From Gammaproteobacteria bacterium (GTDB lineage Bacteria > Pseudomonadota > Gammaproteobacteria > Steroidobacterales > JABDKV01): 64,000 nt of DNA. Made by a program: the position numbers and the translations under genes. How positions within the stretch are numbered: the first letter of the stretch is position 1; each line of letters opens with the position of its first letter. The notes under the pieces are model-generated. The model was not told the DNA's origin. It was given only the letters and a program-made list of their open reading frames with translations, and ran no database searches. Below are positions 1 to 8,868 of the stretch, piece by piece. The stretch covers positions 290,547 to 354,546 of the forward strand of contig JAOTXU010000001.1 of assembly GCA_029862165.1 (NCBI GenBank). The letters run 5' to 3'.

Positions 1-1155
1 AATGGAGTCCTGACGAAGGGTGACAAGGTTCTGGTAATGTCGACTGGCCGGTCGCACCTGGTCGACCGGGTTGGCATATTTGCACCCAAGATGGTCGACA
101 AGCAGGCACTGAATGCCGGCGAGGTCGGCTTTGTCATTTCGACTATTAAGGAAATCGACGGGGCACCCGTCGGCGATACGCTCACTCATGAGAAAAGACC
201 CTGCGCCGAAGCATTGGCGGGTTTTCAACAGGCTCAGTCACGGGTATTTGCCGGTCTATATCCAGTCAACAGCGACGATTTCGAAGCCTTTCGCGAGGCG
301 CTGCATAAATTGAGACTCAATGACGCTGCGCTACATTTCGAGCCCGAGTCATCGGCCGCATTGGGGCTGGGTTTCCGATGTGGCTTTCTGGGAATGTTAC
401 ACATGGAAATTGTGCAAGAGCGATTGGAGCGCGAGTATTCAACAGAACTGATCACGACGGCCCCCACGGTTGTGTATGAGGTATTGCTGGCCGATGGCAA
501 GACCCTCCAAATCGATAATCCTTCTGAATTGCCGGTGGGCACAGAGATCACCGAAATGCGTGAACCTATCATTGCCGCACACATATTGGTGCCCCACGAG
601 CATGTTGGTAGCGTTATTGGCCTGTGTGTGGAAAAACGCGGTATTCAAAAACGGATGCAATACCTCGGTCACCAGGTATCCATAGAATATGAGCTGCCCA
701 TGGCCGAGGTGGTGCTGGATTTCTTTGATCGGTTAAAATCCGTAAGTCGTGGTTTCGCATCATTTGACTACCAATTTCTCCGGTTTGAACCGGCAGCTCT
801 GGTTCGCCTGGACATACTGGTCAACCGCGAAAAGGTCGATGCATTGTCAGTGATCGTGCATCGGGAGAATGCTCGTTTTCGGGGCCGGGAAGTCGTCGAA
901 CGGCTGCGCGAACTGATACCGCGGCAGATGTTTGATGTTGCCATACAGGCCGCGATTGGATCACAGGTTATTTCCCGCAGCACGGTTAAAGCACTACGCA
1001 AGAATGTGACGGCAAAGTGCTATGGCGGTGATGTAAGCCGTAAGCGTAAACTGCTTGAAAAGCAAAAGGCCGGAAAACGCCGGATGAAGCAGGTGGGCTC
1101 GGTGGAGATTCCACAGGAGGCTTTTCTGGCGGTATTGCGGGCCGGAAAGAAATAG
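1..1155 (+). CDS. lepA: Elongation factor 4 (LepA), C-terminal part, cut by window start
   Basis: The reading frame is open from base 1, so the gene starts upstream and only about 384 C-terminal residues are present. LepA is a ribosome-bound GTPase that acts on stalled or mis-translocated ribosomes. The GTP-binding G domain lies outside the window. What remains is the end of domain II (DRVGIFAPK), the EF-G-like domains III and V ([20 protein letters not shown]) and the LepA-specific C-terminal domain ([18 protein letters not shown], then the lysine-rich [19 protein letters not shown]). The first internal ATG at 37 is not the real start. The gene heads the lepA-lepB-rnc-era block typical of proteobacteria. 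Family assignment is essentially certain. Confidence 0.97.
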   Translation, partial: NGVLTKGDKVLVMSTGRSHLVDRVGIFAPKMVDKQALNAGEVGFVISTIKEIDGAPVGDTLTHEKRPCAEALAGFQQAQSRVFAGLYPVNSDDFEAFREALHKLRLNDAALHFEPESSAALGLGFRCGFLGMLHMEIVQERLEREYSTELITTAPTVVYEVLLADGKTLQIDNPSELPVGTEITEMREPIIAAHILVPHEHVGSVIGLCVEKRGIQKRMQYLGHQVSIEYELPMAEVVLDFFDRLKSVSRGFASFDYQFLRFEPAALVRLDILVNREKVDALSVIVHRENARFRGREVVERLRELIPRQMFDVAIQAAIGSQVISRSTVKALRKNVTAKCYGGDVSRKRKLLEKQKAGKRRMKQVGSVEIPQEAFLAVLRAGKK

Positions 1156-1189
1156 CTAATACTCAATAAGTTACTGACGGTTTGTAAAC

Positions 1190-1981
1190 ATGCCCATAGA
1201 TTTGATTCTGGTTAGTCTGTCAGCGCTTACAGGCGCCATTTGGGGAATGGATCGGTTGTTCCTGAGCCCCCGCCGGCCCGCAGCGGCCGATGGCGAGCCG
1301 GCGGATGAACCCGTCGTAGTCGAATACGCCAGGACTTTCTTCCCGATCGTCATCATCGTGCTGATTATCAGGTCTTTTATGTTCGAACCTTTCAGAATTC
1401 CATCGGATTCGATGATGCCGACACTTCTAGACGGCGATTTCATTTTCGTGAACAAGTTCACATATGGTTTGAGGCTGCCGGTTATTAATACACGTGTATT
1501 GGAACTTGGTACGCCGGAGCGTGGTGACGTAGTGGTTTTTCGTCTGCCAGCCAACCCGAACACCAATTTCATCAAGCGCGTCATAGGACTGCCGGGAGAT
1601 CAGGTTGAATACCGTAAAAAGCAGCTTTACGTCAATGGCACTCTGATGGCGAACGAAGTAAACGGTGCCTATGAAGGACCCGGTTGGAATATTCCGTCAG
1701 GCCGCAGCCGGCCACGCCTAGCCCGCGAGGAGCTGGGGAGCGTCAGTCATGATATTTTGTTGTCACCCGTACGCAATGGGAAGGAAGGAGTCTTTATAGT
1801 TCCTGACGGCCACTATTTCATGATGGGTGATAATCGCGATAACAGTCATGACAGCCGGTACCCTGGTGTTGGCTTTGTACCGGAGAGCAATCTTGTGGGT
1901 AAGGCGGTCCGTATCTGGATGAACTGGAATCTACCCCACGCTACGCCGATCTGGAACCGGGTTGGCGATCAGATCACGTAA
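1190..1981 (+). CDS. lepB: Signal peptidase I
   Basis: This is the membrane-bound serine/lysine protease that removes signal peptides from Sec and Tat substrates on the periplasmic side. The 263 residues carry an N-terminal membrane segment, a second hydrophobic segment (ARTFFPIVIIVLIIRSFMF, about residues 47-65), box B with the catalytic serine (PSDSMMPTLLDGD, where E. coli has SGSMMP), box D with the catalytic lysine (TNFIKRVIGLPGD) and box E (MGDNRDNSHDSR). The length is shorter than E. coli LepB (324 residues), as in many other gammaproteobacteria. It lies 34 bases after lepA and 14 bases before the DUF4845 gene, so co-transcription is likely. Confidence 0.97.
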   Translation: MPIDLILVSLSALTGAIWGMDRLFLSPRRPAAADGEPADEPVVVEYARTFFPIVIIVLIIRSFMFEPFRIPSDSMMPTLLDGDFIFVNKFTYGLRLPVINTRVLELGTPERGDVVVFRLPANPNTNFIKRVIGLPGDQVEYRKKQLYVNGTLMANEVNGAYEGPGWNIPSGRSRPRLAREELGSVSHDILLSPVRNGKEGVFIVPDGHYFMMGDNRDNSHDSRYPGVGFVPESNLVGKAVRIWMNWNLPHATPIWNRVGDQIT

Positions 1982-1995
1982 ACGGGAGTCTGCAA

Positions 1996-2364
1996 ATGCG
2001 TAACAAACAACGTGGCGTGACATTGATTGGATGGTTGGTCATTCTTGCCATCATCGGTGTTTTTGCGCTGGCAACAATGCGGCTGGTGCCGGTGTACCTG
2101 GAAAGTATGAAGGTGTCAGCAGTGATGCGCAGCACCAAGGCCGAGCACGACGGCAATCGGTCAACCGTGGCAAAAATCAGAAAATCCATTCAAACGCGTT
2201 TTAGCGTTGAAGGTATCAACATTATCAAGCACCGTGAGGTCAAAATAACACCGGCCGCAAACGGTGCTTACCTGATGCAGGCAACATACAAGCATGAGAC
2301 GCCTTTTATCGGTAATCTGGGTTTGATCGTGTCGGTCGATCATAGGTTAGAGATCGCTCGTTGA
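1996..2364 (+). CDS. DUF4845 small membrane protein, lepB-rnc interval
   Basis: This is a 122-residue single-pass protein of the DUF4845 family, which commonly sits between lepB and rnc in gammaproteobacteria. The N-terminus (RGVTLIGWLVILAIIGVFAL) resembles a type IV pilin-like prepilin segment, GVTLI followed by a hydrophobic helix, but lacks the usual Glu at +5 of a prepilin peptidase substrate. The rest is a small soluble domain, presumably periplasmic. The stop codon overlaps the rnc start. The function is unknown; position suggests a link to membrane or export functions but proves nothing. Confidence 0.85.
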   Translation: MRNKQRGVTLIGWLVILAIIGVFALATMRLVPVYLESMKVSAVMRSTKAEHDGNRSTVAKIRKSIQTRFSVEGINIIKHREVKITPAANGAYLMQATYKHETPFIGNLGLIVSVDHRLEIAR

Positions 2365-3047
2365 AGCCGCTGACGCAGCTTTTTATGCGTCTGGGCTACG
2401 AATTTTCAGATTCCGAACTCGCCCGTGTCGCGCTGACACATCGTAGCGCGGGCGGATTCAACAACGAAAGGTTGGAATTCCTCGGCGACGCCATGCTCGA
2501 TTTGGTTATCGCCGAATACCTGTTTCAATTCAGACCCCAAGCCAGCGAAGGCGACCTGAGCCGGCTTCGCGCAAGCCTGGTAAAACGCGAGACTCTGGCC
2601 AGTATCGCGGCTGAACTGGAGCTGGGAGACTATCTCAAGCTCGGCAGCGGCGAATTGCGGACCGGTGGCTTTAATCGCAGCTCTATACTTGCTGATGCAC
2701 TGGAGGCTCTGCTGGCTGCAATCTATCTTGAGGGCGGATACCAAGCTGCGCGCGATGTCGTATTGGCGTTGTATGCAGACAGATTAGAAAATCTTCCAGA
2801 ATCGGCTGCACTCCGCGATCCTAAGACGCAATTGCAGGAATGGTTACAGGCTCGCGGTATTGATCGGCCAGCGTACAGCGTTGAGTCGGTCTCTGGATTA
2901 GCGCATGAACAGCAGTTTAAGGTTATATGCACTGTCGCTACGTTGGAAATCAGCTGCGAAGGTCACGGCACGAGTCGTCGCCGGGCCGAGCAAGATGCAG
3001 CAGAGGCGGCACTGAGCCGCATCGGTAATGAGCAACCCCAAGTCTGA
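2361..3047 (+). CDS. rnc: Ribonuclease III
   Basis: The enzyme is a double-strand-specific endoribonuclease that processes rRNA precursors and many mRNAs. Its 228 residues have the RNase III catalytic domain with the signature NERLEFLGDAMLDLVIAEYL (about residues 34-53), the second metal-binding acidic region (ADALEALLAAIYLEGG) and a C-terminal double-stranded RNA-binding domain (DPKTQLQEWLQARG to the end). Start is TTG at 2361, overlapping the preceding stop codon by four bases, which points to translational coupling. The 3' end overlaps era by 20 bases, the usual rnc-era arrangement. Confidence 0.97.
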   Translation: MKPLTQLFMRLGYEFSDSELARVALTHRSAGGFNNERLEFLGDAMLDLVIAEYLFQFRPQASEGDLSRLRASLVKRETLASIAAELELGDYLKLGSGELRTGGFNRSSILADALEALLAAIYLEGGYQAARDVVLALYADRLENLPESAALRDPKTQLQEWLQARGIDRPAYSVESVSGLAHEQQFKVICTVATLEISCEGHGTSRRRAEQDAAEAALSRIGNEQPQV

Positions 3048-3930
3048 CTATCGATGTGGGTTCGTAAGCCTTGCCGGGCGCAGCAATGTTGGCAAGTCGA
3101 CACTGCTCAACGCCATGGTTGGCGAAAAGCTCAGCATAGTCACGCACAAGACCCAGACCACGAGATTTCGACAAACCGGCATCAAGACAAGTGATACGGC
3201 ACAAATCATTTTTATTGACACCCCAGGTTTGCACCGCGCAGGTGGTCGCGGGCTGAATCGCGCCATGAATCGCACAGCGTTACGCACGCTGAGTGAGGGC
3301 GATCTGGTGTTGTTTGTGGTCGAGTCTTTTCGCTGGACGGCCGAAGACGAAGATTTATTGGCCCATTTGCGAGAGTCGGACGTACCCGTCATCGTAGCCG
3401 CTAACAAGATTGACCTGGTGAAGCCCAGAGAAGAGCTACTCCCGCAAATCAAAGCTCTGGCGGCGAGGATGGATTTCCGCGAAATTGTCCCGGTGTCAGC
3501 AACTCGCCAGACCAACCTCCCTGAGCTCGAAAAAGTATTGATCAAGTGGTTGCCCAAGAGTCCACCGATGTATCCGGAGGACCAGCGCACGGATCGCGAT
3601 GCACAGTTCCTGGCATCTGAATTCATCCGGGAACAGATGCTGTTGCGGCTTCAACAGGAGCTACCCTATGGTTTGCAAGTGGGTATCGAGCGTTTTGACG
3701 ACGAGGCAAAGATCCTGCACATAGGCGCAGTGCTCTGGGTGGACCGCGCGGCGCACAAGTCCATCGTGATCGGCCGCGGCGGCAGCATGCTCAAAGGGAT
3801 TGGCAGCGCCGCTCGTGCCGTCCTGGAAGAGCACTTTGGCAAGCAGGTGAATCTAAAGTTGTGGGTTAAAGTTCGCCCGAGTTGGTCGGATAATTCGGCA
3901 GACCTACAGCGTTTTGGTTACGATAGCTGA
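3028..3930 (+). CDS. era: GTPase Era
   Basis: Era is a 30S-assembly GTPase that binds the 3' end of 16S rRNA. The 300 residues show the G1 loop GRSNVGKST (note Arg-Ser where Pro-Asn is commoner), switch I KTQTTRF, G3 DTPG, G4 NKID and G5 SATR. A C-terminal KH domain follows with the loop IVIGRGGSMLKGIG. It overlaps the rnc stop by 20 bases and is followed after 2 bases by recO, so the three genes are almost certainly one transcript. Confidence 0.97.
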   Translation: MSNPKSDYRCGFVSLAGRSNVGKSTLLNAMVGEKLSIVTHKTQTTRFRQTGIKTSDTAQIIFIDTPGLHRAGGRGLNRAMNRTALRTLSEGDLVLFVVESFRWTAEDEDLLAHLRESDVPVIVAANKIDLVKPREELLPQIKALAARMDFREIVPVSATRQTNLPELEKVLIKWLPKSPPMYPEDQRTDRDAQFLASEFIREQMLLRLQQELPYGLQVGIERFDDEAKILHIGAVLWVDRAAHKSIVIGRGGSMLKGIGSAARAVLEEHFGKQVNLKLWVKVRPSWSDNSADLQRFGYDS

Positions 3931-3932
3931 CC

Positions 3933-4658
3933 ATGCAACGTCAGCGCATCGTTTTGCAACCAGCATTTCTTCTGCATCAGTCGCCTTATCGCGACACCAG
4001 CAGCTTGTTGGAACTCATTTCCCGCGATCACGGTCGCGTGGGGTTAATCGCACGTGGTGCCCGACGCCCCAAGGCCAGCCTGCGGGCAGTACTTCAACCC
4101 TTTCAACCACTGCTCGTTTCCTGGATATCGCGGGGCGACCTGGGCACATTGACGGGTGCCGAGATCGTACCTTCCGCAATAACGCTGCCGCCACCCAGTG
4201 TCTACAGTGGTTATTACATGAACGAACTGCTCGTCCGTCTCACGCGGCGACATGACGCCCATCCGCGCTTATTTACCCAGTACGCGGATGCACTTGAGGG
4301 TCTGGGCGACGAACATAGTGATACTCGAGTGCTGCGGTTGTTTGAAAAAAACCTGCTCGAGGAGCTGGGTTATGGATTGGACCTGACCCAAACAGTGACT
4401 GGCACGGCAGTTAGCGAAGACGACACGTTGTATGAATACAAGCTGGAACATGGCGTAATCCATGCCGAATCGGGTTGTTCGGAAGCGATGGTGTTTAGCG
4501 GGCGCTCATTATTGTCGCTGGCTGATGAACGTCTGGATGACGAGACAGCGATACAGGACGCCAGACGACTGCTGCGTGCGGTGCTTGAGCTCTATCTGGG
4601 TTCGCGCCCGCTGGAAGTGCGCCGTGTTGCGCGTGCGATGCGACGGGCCTTGCGTTGA
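3933..4658 (+). CDS. recO: DNA repair protein RecO
   Basis: This is the mediator of RecF-pathway recombination; it anneals single strands and loads RecA on SSB-coated DNA. The 241 residues start with the OB-fold domain (QPAFLLHQSPYRDTSSLLEL, then HGRVGLIARGARRPK) and continue with the helical domain (YSGYYMNELLVRLTRRHDAHPRLF). The zinc-binding cysteines of some RecO proteins are not obvious. Start is ATG two bases after the era stop. In many gammaproteobacteria pdxJ follows; here acpS follows directly. Confidence 0.93.
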   Translation: MQRQRIVLQPAFLLHQSPYRDTSSLLELISRDHGRVGLIARGARRPKASLRAVLQPFQPLLVSWISRGDLGTLTGAEIVPSAITLPPPSVYSGYYMNELLVRLTRRHDAHPRLFTQYADALEGLGDEHSDTRVLRLFEKNLLEELGYGLDLTQTVTGTAVSEDDTLYEYKLEHGVIHAESGCSEAMVFSGRSLLSLADERLDDETAIQDARRLLRAVLELYLGSRPLEVRRVARAMRRALR

Positions 4659-5035
4659 TCTACGGCGTTGGAACAGACGTAGTGCGTATTGATCGAGTGC
4701 AATCGGTGTACGACCGATTTGGTGATCGCTTTGTGACTCGGCTGTTGCTAGCGGAAGAAAAATTCGAATTCGATGCCACGCAGCGCCAGATTCGGTTTCT
4801 GGCTATGCGTTTTGCTGCCAAGGAGGCGATCGTAAAAGCGCTGGGAACCGGTTTTAGTCATGGCATGTGGATACGGGATATCGGTGTCAAACACAATGAC
4901 TGGGGCCGGCCGGAAATAATTTACTCGCACCGAGGTCTGGTTACGTGTAAAAAACTCGGTGCCGGTAGGGGCCATGTCTCGCTGACCGATGAAGCCGGGC
5001 TGGCAGTCGCTTTTGCAGTTGTTGAATGTGCCTGA
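4655..5035 (+). CDS. acpS: Holo-[acyl-carrier-protein] synthase
   Basis: AcpS moves the 4'-phosphopantetheine arm from CoA to a serine of acyl carrier protein. The 126 residues carry both family motifs: GVGTDVVRIDRV with the metal-binding Asp, and FAAKEAIVKALGTGF with the metal-binding Glu. Start is TTG, overlapping the recO stop. The gene ends one base before the stop of the convergent kinase gene, leaving no room for an ordinary terminator between them. Confidence 0.95.
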   Translation: MIYGVGTDVVRIDRVQSVYDRFGDRFVTRLLLAEEKFEFDATQRQIRFLAMRFAAKEAIVKALGTGFSHGMWIRDIGVKHNDWGRPEIIYSHRGLVTCKKLGAGRGHVSLTDEAGLAVAFAVVECA

Positions 5036-5036
5036 G

Positions 5037-6935
5037 TCAGTTTGCGGCAAGTGACGCGAGCGCCTGGTCTATTTGTCGCCGCAGATCTCGTGTCAGTCGA
5101 TCAATTCCATCCAGTTGATGTTGTCTTATCAGTCCCTCGATCGAGGCCGCTGTGGCACGCAGCTGTTCGAATCCGCACAAAGCGGCGGCACCATTAATCT
5201 TATGCGCCGCGTCCAGTGCAACGTTCATGTCGCCGCGGCCAATTGCTGCCAATAACTCGTTCGCGCGTTGCGGAAGTTCAGCGTTAAGCTCCATGCGCAT
5301 TTCGCCATCGATGAACGACAGCGCTTTGGATGTTTCCGGCTCCGTTTGGCCCTGATAAGTTGTAATGTATTGCAACAGGACGGTCGGTCGAATGGGTTTC
5401 AGCAGACAATCTGTCATCCCTGAGTTGAGCGCACGACAGCACTCCTCTGGCGCCGCTGTTAATCCGATGATTGGTGGCAGTTGATTGCCGGAATCTGTCA
5501 GCGATTGCATCGCTTCGATACCGTCACAATGCGGCATCCTCACATCCATCAGCACCAGGTCATAGTGTTGATCTGCGATCATTTGGCAGGCAATCCGACC
5601 ATCGCCGCACACATCCACCGTGGCGCCATGCCTGCTCAGGAGCATTTGCAGGTAATCACGACCGAATTGATTGTCATCGGCGACCAGCAAATGCAAACCT
5701 GCCAGTGCTTGGGGTATAGCGGACACCGGCTCACGATTACCTCCGTTGACGACGCTGTGCCGTTGCACGAGCATGGCGATTTTGCGGCTAACTGACTCAG
5801 CCGCGCTGTGTGCCGGGATGGCGTCGCCACCCACCGCATCGGCCACCTGCCGCAGTACATCGCCCGAGCCGCTGCTGGCCAGGCACAGTACCGGCAGCGC
5901 ACCGCGCGCTGGTTGCCAGTCCTGTGCAAGTTGCTGCAGGTCGTTCAGGTCTTGAGTACCGACAACACATATCGCGATGTCATCCCGACATTTATTCATG
6001 CTGATTGCGTGCGCCAGTTGTCTGATGTTGGGCACTATTCTGGTTATCGCGCCGTCCTGGCGTAAGGCTGCGGAGAGCCAGCTCGCCTGTTCTGCGTCAG
6101 CGCAGGCAATTACGATGTTACGTTGGGCAAGGAGATTGGCGCTGTCATCAGTCTGGAACGATTCCCCCATCATTTCCAGCGGAATCCGCACACAGAATGT
6201 GCTACCCACTCCCGGCGTGCTATGCACTGCAATGCTACCGCCCATCGTTTCACTCAGCGATCGTGAAATTACCAGACCGAGTCCAGTGCCACTAATGTCG
6301 CCTTGCGGTGCTGCGGGCCGTGAGAATGGTTCAAACAACCGATCAAGATCACCGTCGGCGATGCCTATACCCGTATCGCTGATACGCAGCACCAGTTCAT
6401 AGCGCCGGTCATCGAATGGGTGTGCGGTAACGCGTAGTCGTACGTGACCGGTTTTCGTGAATTTGATGGCGTTGCCGAGCAGGTTCACGAGAATTTGTCG
6501 AATTCGTAACGGGTCGCCGAGAAAATTGACCGGCACGTCATGATCGATAATCCGAATAAAGTCCAGACCTCTGCTGTAGGCAGACGGTGCCAGCATCTGG
6601 CTTACGCTATCCACACAGTCATGGATAGAAAAAGGCTGATTGTTAATTTCGAGTTTGCCGGCCTCCATACGCGACAAATTGAGTATGTCGTCCATGATGT
6701 CGAGCAAGCCCTGGGCGGCCCGCTCGATCTGCATAAGGAAGGTCTGTTGGGTGTCGTTTAGGGATGTTTCACGCAGCAAATCTACGTAGCCGAGAACTGC
6801 ATGCATCGGTGTGCGCAATTCGTGCGAAATATTCGCAAGTAAGCCCGACCGAGCCGGATCTGCGTCTGGGTCGATCCTGGGAGGCTTCGCCCTGTGTGCC
6901 GCTTCCTGGCCTGATTTTGCAGTCTTGCCGCTCAT
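5037..6935 (-). CDS. Hybrid sensor kinase, BarA-like but without membrane sensor
   Basis: This is a 632-residue hybrid histidine kinase. In order: a short basic N-terminus without a membrane segment, HisKA with the phospho-acceptor His (ANISHELRTPMHAVLGY, about residues 34-50), HATPase with G1/G2 boxes (SDTGIGIADGDLDRLF; GTGLGLVISRSL), a degenerate receiver-like stretch (about 270-395), a true receiver (VADDNQ; phospho-Asp in LVLMDVRMPHCDGIEAM) and a C-terminal HPt domain with His in AAHKINGAAALCG. Domain order and position divergent from rlmD match BarA, which signals through UvrY/GacA to the Csr system. The periplasmic sensor, two membrane helices and HAMP of classical BarA (about 918 residues) are missing, so the protein appears cytosolic. 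A BarA identity is an inference. Confidence 0.82.
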   Translation of the reverse strand: MSGKTAKSGQEAAHRAKPPRIDPDADPARSGLLANISHELRTPMHAVLGYVDLLRETSLNDTQQTFLMQIERAAQGLLDIMDDILNLSRMEAGKLEINNQPFSIHDCVDSVSQMLAPSAYSRGLDFIRIIDHDVPVNFLGDPLRIRQILVNLLGNAIKFTKTGHVRLRVTAHPFDDRRYELVLRISDTGIGIADGDLDRLFEPFSRPAAPQGDISGTGLGLVISRSLSETMGGSIAVHSTPGVGSTFCVRIPLEMMGESFQTDDSANLLAQRNIVIACADAEQASWLSAALRQDGAITRIVPNIRQLAHAISMNKCRDDIAICVVGTQDLNDLQQLAQDWQPARGALPVLCLASSGSGDVLRQVADAVGGDAIPAHSAAESVSRKIAMLVQRHSVVNGGNREPVSAIPQALAGLHLLVADDNQFGRDYLQMLLSRHGATVDVCGDGRIACQMIADQHYDLVLMDVRMPHCDGIEAMQSLTDSGNQLPPIIGLTAAPEECCRALNSGMTDCLLKPIRPTVLLQYITTYQGQTEPETSKALSFIDGEMRMELNAELPQRANELLAAIGRGDMNVALDAAHKINGAAALCGFEQLRATAASIEGLIRQHQLDGIDRLTRDLRRQIDQALASLAAN

Positions 6936-6993
6936 AATGAACCTATGTTGCGCTTATGCTGCCGCGGGCGTCAAAGGTATTGGCCCCTGTAGA

Positions 6994-8352
6994 ATGCCAG
7001 TCATGGACTTAGCACAAGCAAAAACACAGGTTCGGCGCTTACGGCGCGGCGATCAGCTGACTGTCGAAATCGACGCGCTGACTCATGAGGGGCGCGGTGT
7101 GGCGCGCATCGATGGGAAAGTGCTGTTTGTAGCGGACGCGTTGCCCGGTGAGACAGTGACCGCGACTGTGGTAAAAACGCGGCGGCGACACGATGAGGCG
7201 CGTACCGAAGAGATCCACAAGACCTCGTCGCAGCGGGTTACTCCACGTTGCCAGTGGTTTGGAAACTGTGGTGGTTGCTCTATGCAGCATCTGGACGCCG
7301 ACGCGCAACTGGCAGCCAAACAGGACTGGTTGCTGGAGGCATTACAACGCATAGGCAAAGTGGTGCCAAAACAGATCCTGGCGCCACTAAAGGGACCGGT
7401 GTGGAGCTACCGGCGCAAAGGCCGTTTGGGTGTTAAACACGTGGAGCGCAAAGGACGGGTGCTGGTCGGTTTTCGCGAACGCTACAAGCCGTTCATTACA
7501 GATATGCAAGGTTGCGAAGTGCTCGACGCACGCCTGGCCTGTTTAATTGAACCGCTGCAAAAAATGATTGCTGAACTGAGCATTTCCAGACGACTGCCAC
7601 AGATTGAACTGGCCGCAGGGGAAGACAAGGTTGTCTTGGTGGCGCGCGTCCTGGATGAGCCCACGCAGCCGGATTTGCGGCGCCTGGCGGAATTTGCAAG
7701 CAGTCATGACTTAATTTTTTGTTTACAACGCGGGGGTCCTGACAGCATCACCACGTTGGAAGGCGCAGATGCGCCTTCGTTGTACCAGAGCTTGCCGGAA
7801 TTTGACCTCAAAATGGCTTTCAAGCCTACCGATTTCGTGCAGGTTAACGCTGACATTAACCGGGCGATGATTTCCCAGCTAGTCACCAGCCTGGCGCCGT
7901 CGAAAAACGATAGTGTTTTGGACCTTTATTGCGGATTGGGGAATTTCAGTCTGCCACTGGCTCGTCACGCGGGTAACGTCATCGGTATTGAAGGTGCCGC
8001 GGCACTGGTTCGACGAGCACGTGACAATGCACGGCTAAACGGGCTCGAAAACGTCGAATTTCACGCGGCCGATCTCGACGATGAGCCCGCCGCATTGCCG
8101 ATTCTAAAGGAGCGCTACGATCTGATGCTCCTTGACCCGCCACGCAGTGGCGCGGCCGCGATTTGCGAGATGGCCGACAGTCTGGGAGTTCGCCGTATCG
8201 CCTATGTATCCTGTCACCCAGCCACGCTGGCCAGGGACGCAGAAATCCTGACCCGAAATGGGCCGTTTGTCTTGCGTGCTGCCGGCGTGATGGATATGTT
8301 TCCCCATACGGCACACGTGGAATCACTGGCCCTGTTTGAGCGGGATGTATGA
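6994..8352 (+). CDS. rlmD: 23S rRNA (uracil-1939-C5)-methyltransferase RlmD
   Basis: This is a radical-independent, SAM-dependent rRNA methyltransferase with an iron-sulfur cluster. About 452 residues show an N-terminal TRAM domain (GDQLTVEIDALTHEGRGVAR), the cluster cysteines CQWFGNCGGC with a fourth Cys in TDMQGCEVLD, the SAM fold (VLDLYCGLGNFSLPLA), DPPRSGA and the catalytic Cys in YVSCHPATLARD. The frame is open back to 6811, but that would run into the divergent kinase; ATG 6994 or ATG 7003 is the credible start, and neither has a clear ribosome binding site. The stop overlaps the next gene by four bases. Confidence 0.95.
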   Translation: MPVMDLAQAKTQVRRLRRGDQLTVEIDALTHEGRGVARIDGKVLFVADALPGETVTATVVKTRRRHDEARTEEIHKTSSQRVTPRCQWFGNCGGCSMQHLDADAQLAAKQDWLLEALQRIGKVVPKQILAPLKGPVWSYRRKGRLGVKHVERKGRVLVGFRERYKPFITDMQGCEVLDARLACLIEPLQKMIAELSISRRLPQIELAAGEDKVVLVARVLDEPTQPDLRRLAEFASSHDLIFCLQRGGPDSITTLEGADAPSLYQSLPEFDLKMAFKPTDFVQVNADINRAMISQLVTSLAPSKNDSVLDLYCGLGNFSLPLARHAGNVIGIEGAAALVRRARDNARLNGLENVEFHAADLDDEPAALPILKERYDLMLLDPPRSGAAAICEMADSLGVRRIAYVSCHPATLARDAEILTRNGPFVLRAAGVMDMFPHTAHVESLALFERDV

Positions 8353-8849
8353 CAAAGGCGAGAATACAAATCAGTCTGGAAGATCAGCGTCTCTATCATT
8401 TAAGCGACGGAGAACTGATCAAGGTCTATCCTGTATCTACTGCGCGCAATGGACCCGGTGAACTCAACGGCAGCGAATGCACACCGGCAGGGCGGCACAT
8501 AGTTCGTGCGCGTATCGGTGACGATCAACCCGCCGGCACCGTGTTTGTTGCACGCAGACCGACCGGCGAGATCTTTCATTCCCGGATGTTGCACGAGTTT
8601 CCCGAGCGCGACTGGATTCTGACCCGGATACTGTGGCTAAGCGGAACAGAAGTTGGTGTCAACCGGCTCGGACCGGTCGATACAATGCGCCGCTACATCT
8701 ATATCCACGGCACACCCGATGAGATCCCGATGGGCGTGGCGGCATCGCATGGCTGTGTGCGCATGCGTAGCGACGACATTATGGAACTGTACGAGCATAT
8801 TCCCGTCGGTACCGAGGTCACGATCGTGGAAGGGCCTGCCGGCCTGTGA
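8349..8849 (+). CDS. YkuD-family L,D-transpeptidase or L,D-carboxypeptidase, no signal peptide
   Basis: The 166-residue protein is a bare YkuD catalytic domain with the motif HGTPDEIPMG, then SHGCVRMRSDD carrying the catalytic Cys. There is no signal peptide or membrane segment: it begins MTKARIQISLEDQRLYHL and enters the fold at once, so it should stay in the cytoplasm. Periplasmic L,D-transpeptidases normally have an export signal. Signal-less YkuD proteins such as ElsL/LdcV act as cytoplasmic L,D-carboxypeptidases in peptidoglycan recycling. Placement between rlmD (ATGA overlap) and nagZ, itself a recycling gene, supports that reading. The exact reaction is inferred. Confidence 0.85.
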   Translation: MTKARIQISLEDQRLYHLSDGELIKVYPVSTARNGPGELNGSECTPAGRHIVRARIGDDQPAGTVFVARRPTGEIFHSRMLHEFPERDWILTRILWLSGTEVGVNRLGPVDTMRRYIYIHGTPDEIPMGVAASHGCVRMRSDDIMELYEHIPVGTEVTIVEGPAGL

Positions 8850-8868
8850 CGCCTACAATTACACTACG

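Noticed and set aside
8653..8868. N-terminal extension of NagZ
   Set aside because: The open frame lies inside the YkuD gene and its residues do not resemble NagZ; ATG 8869 gives the normal length.
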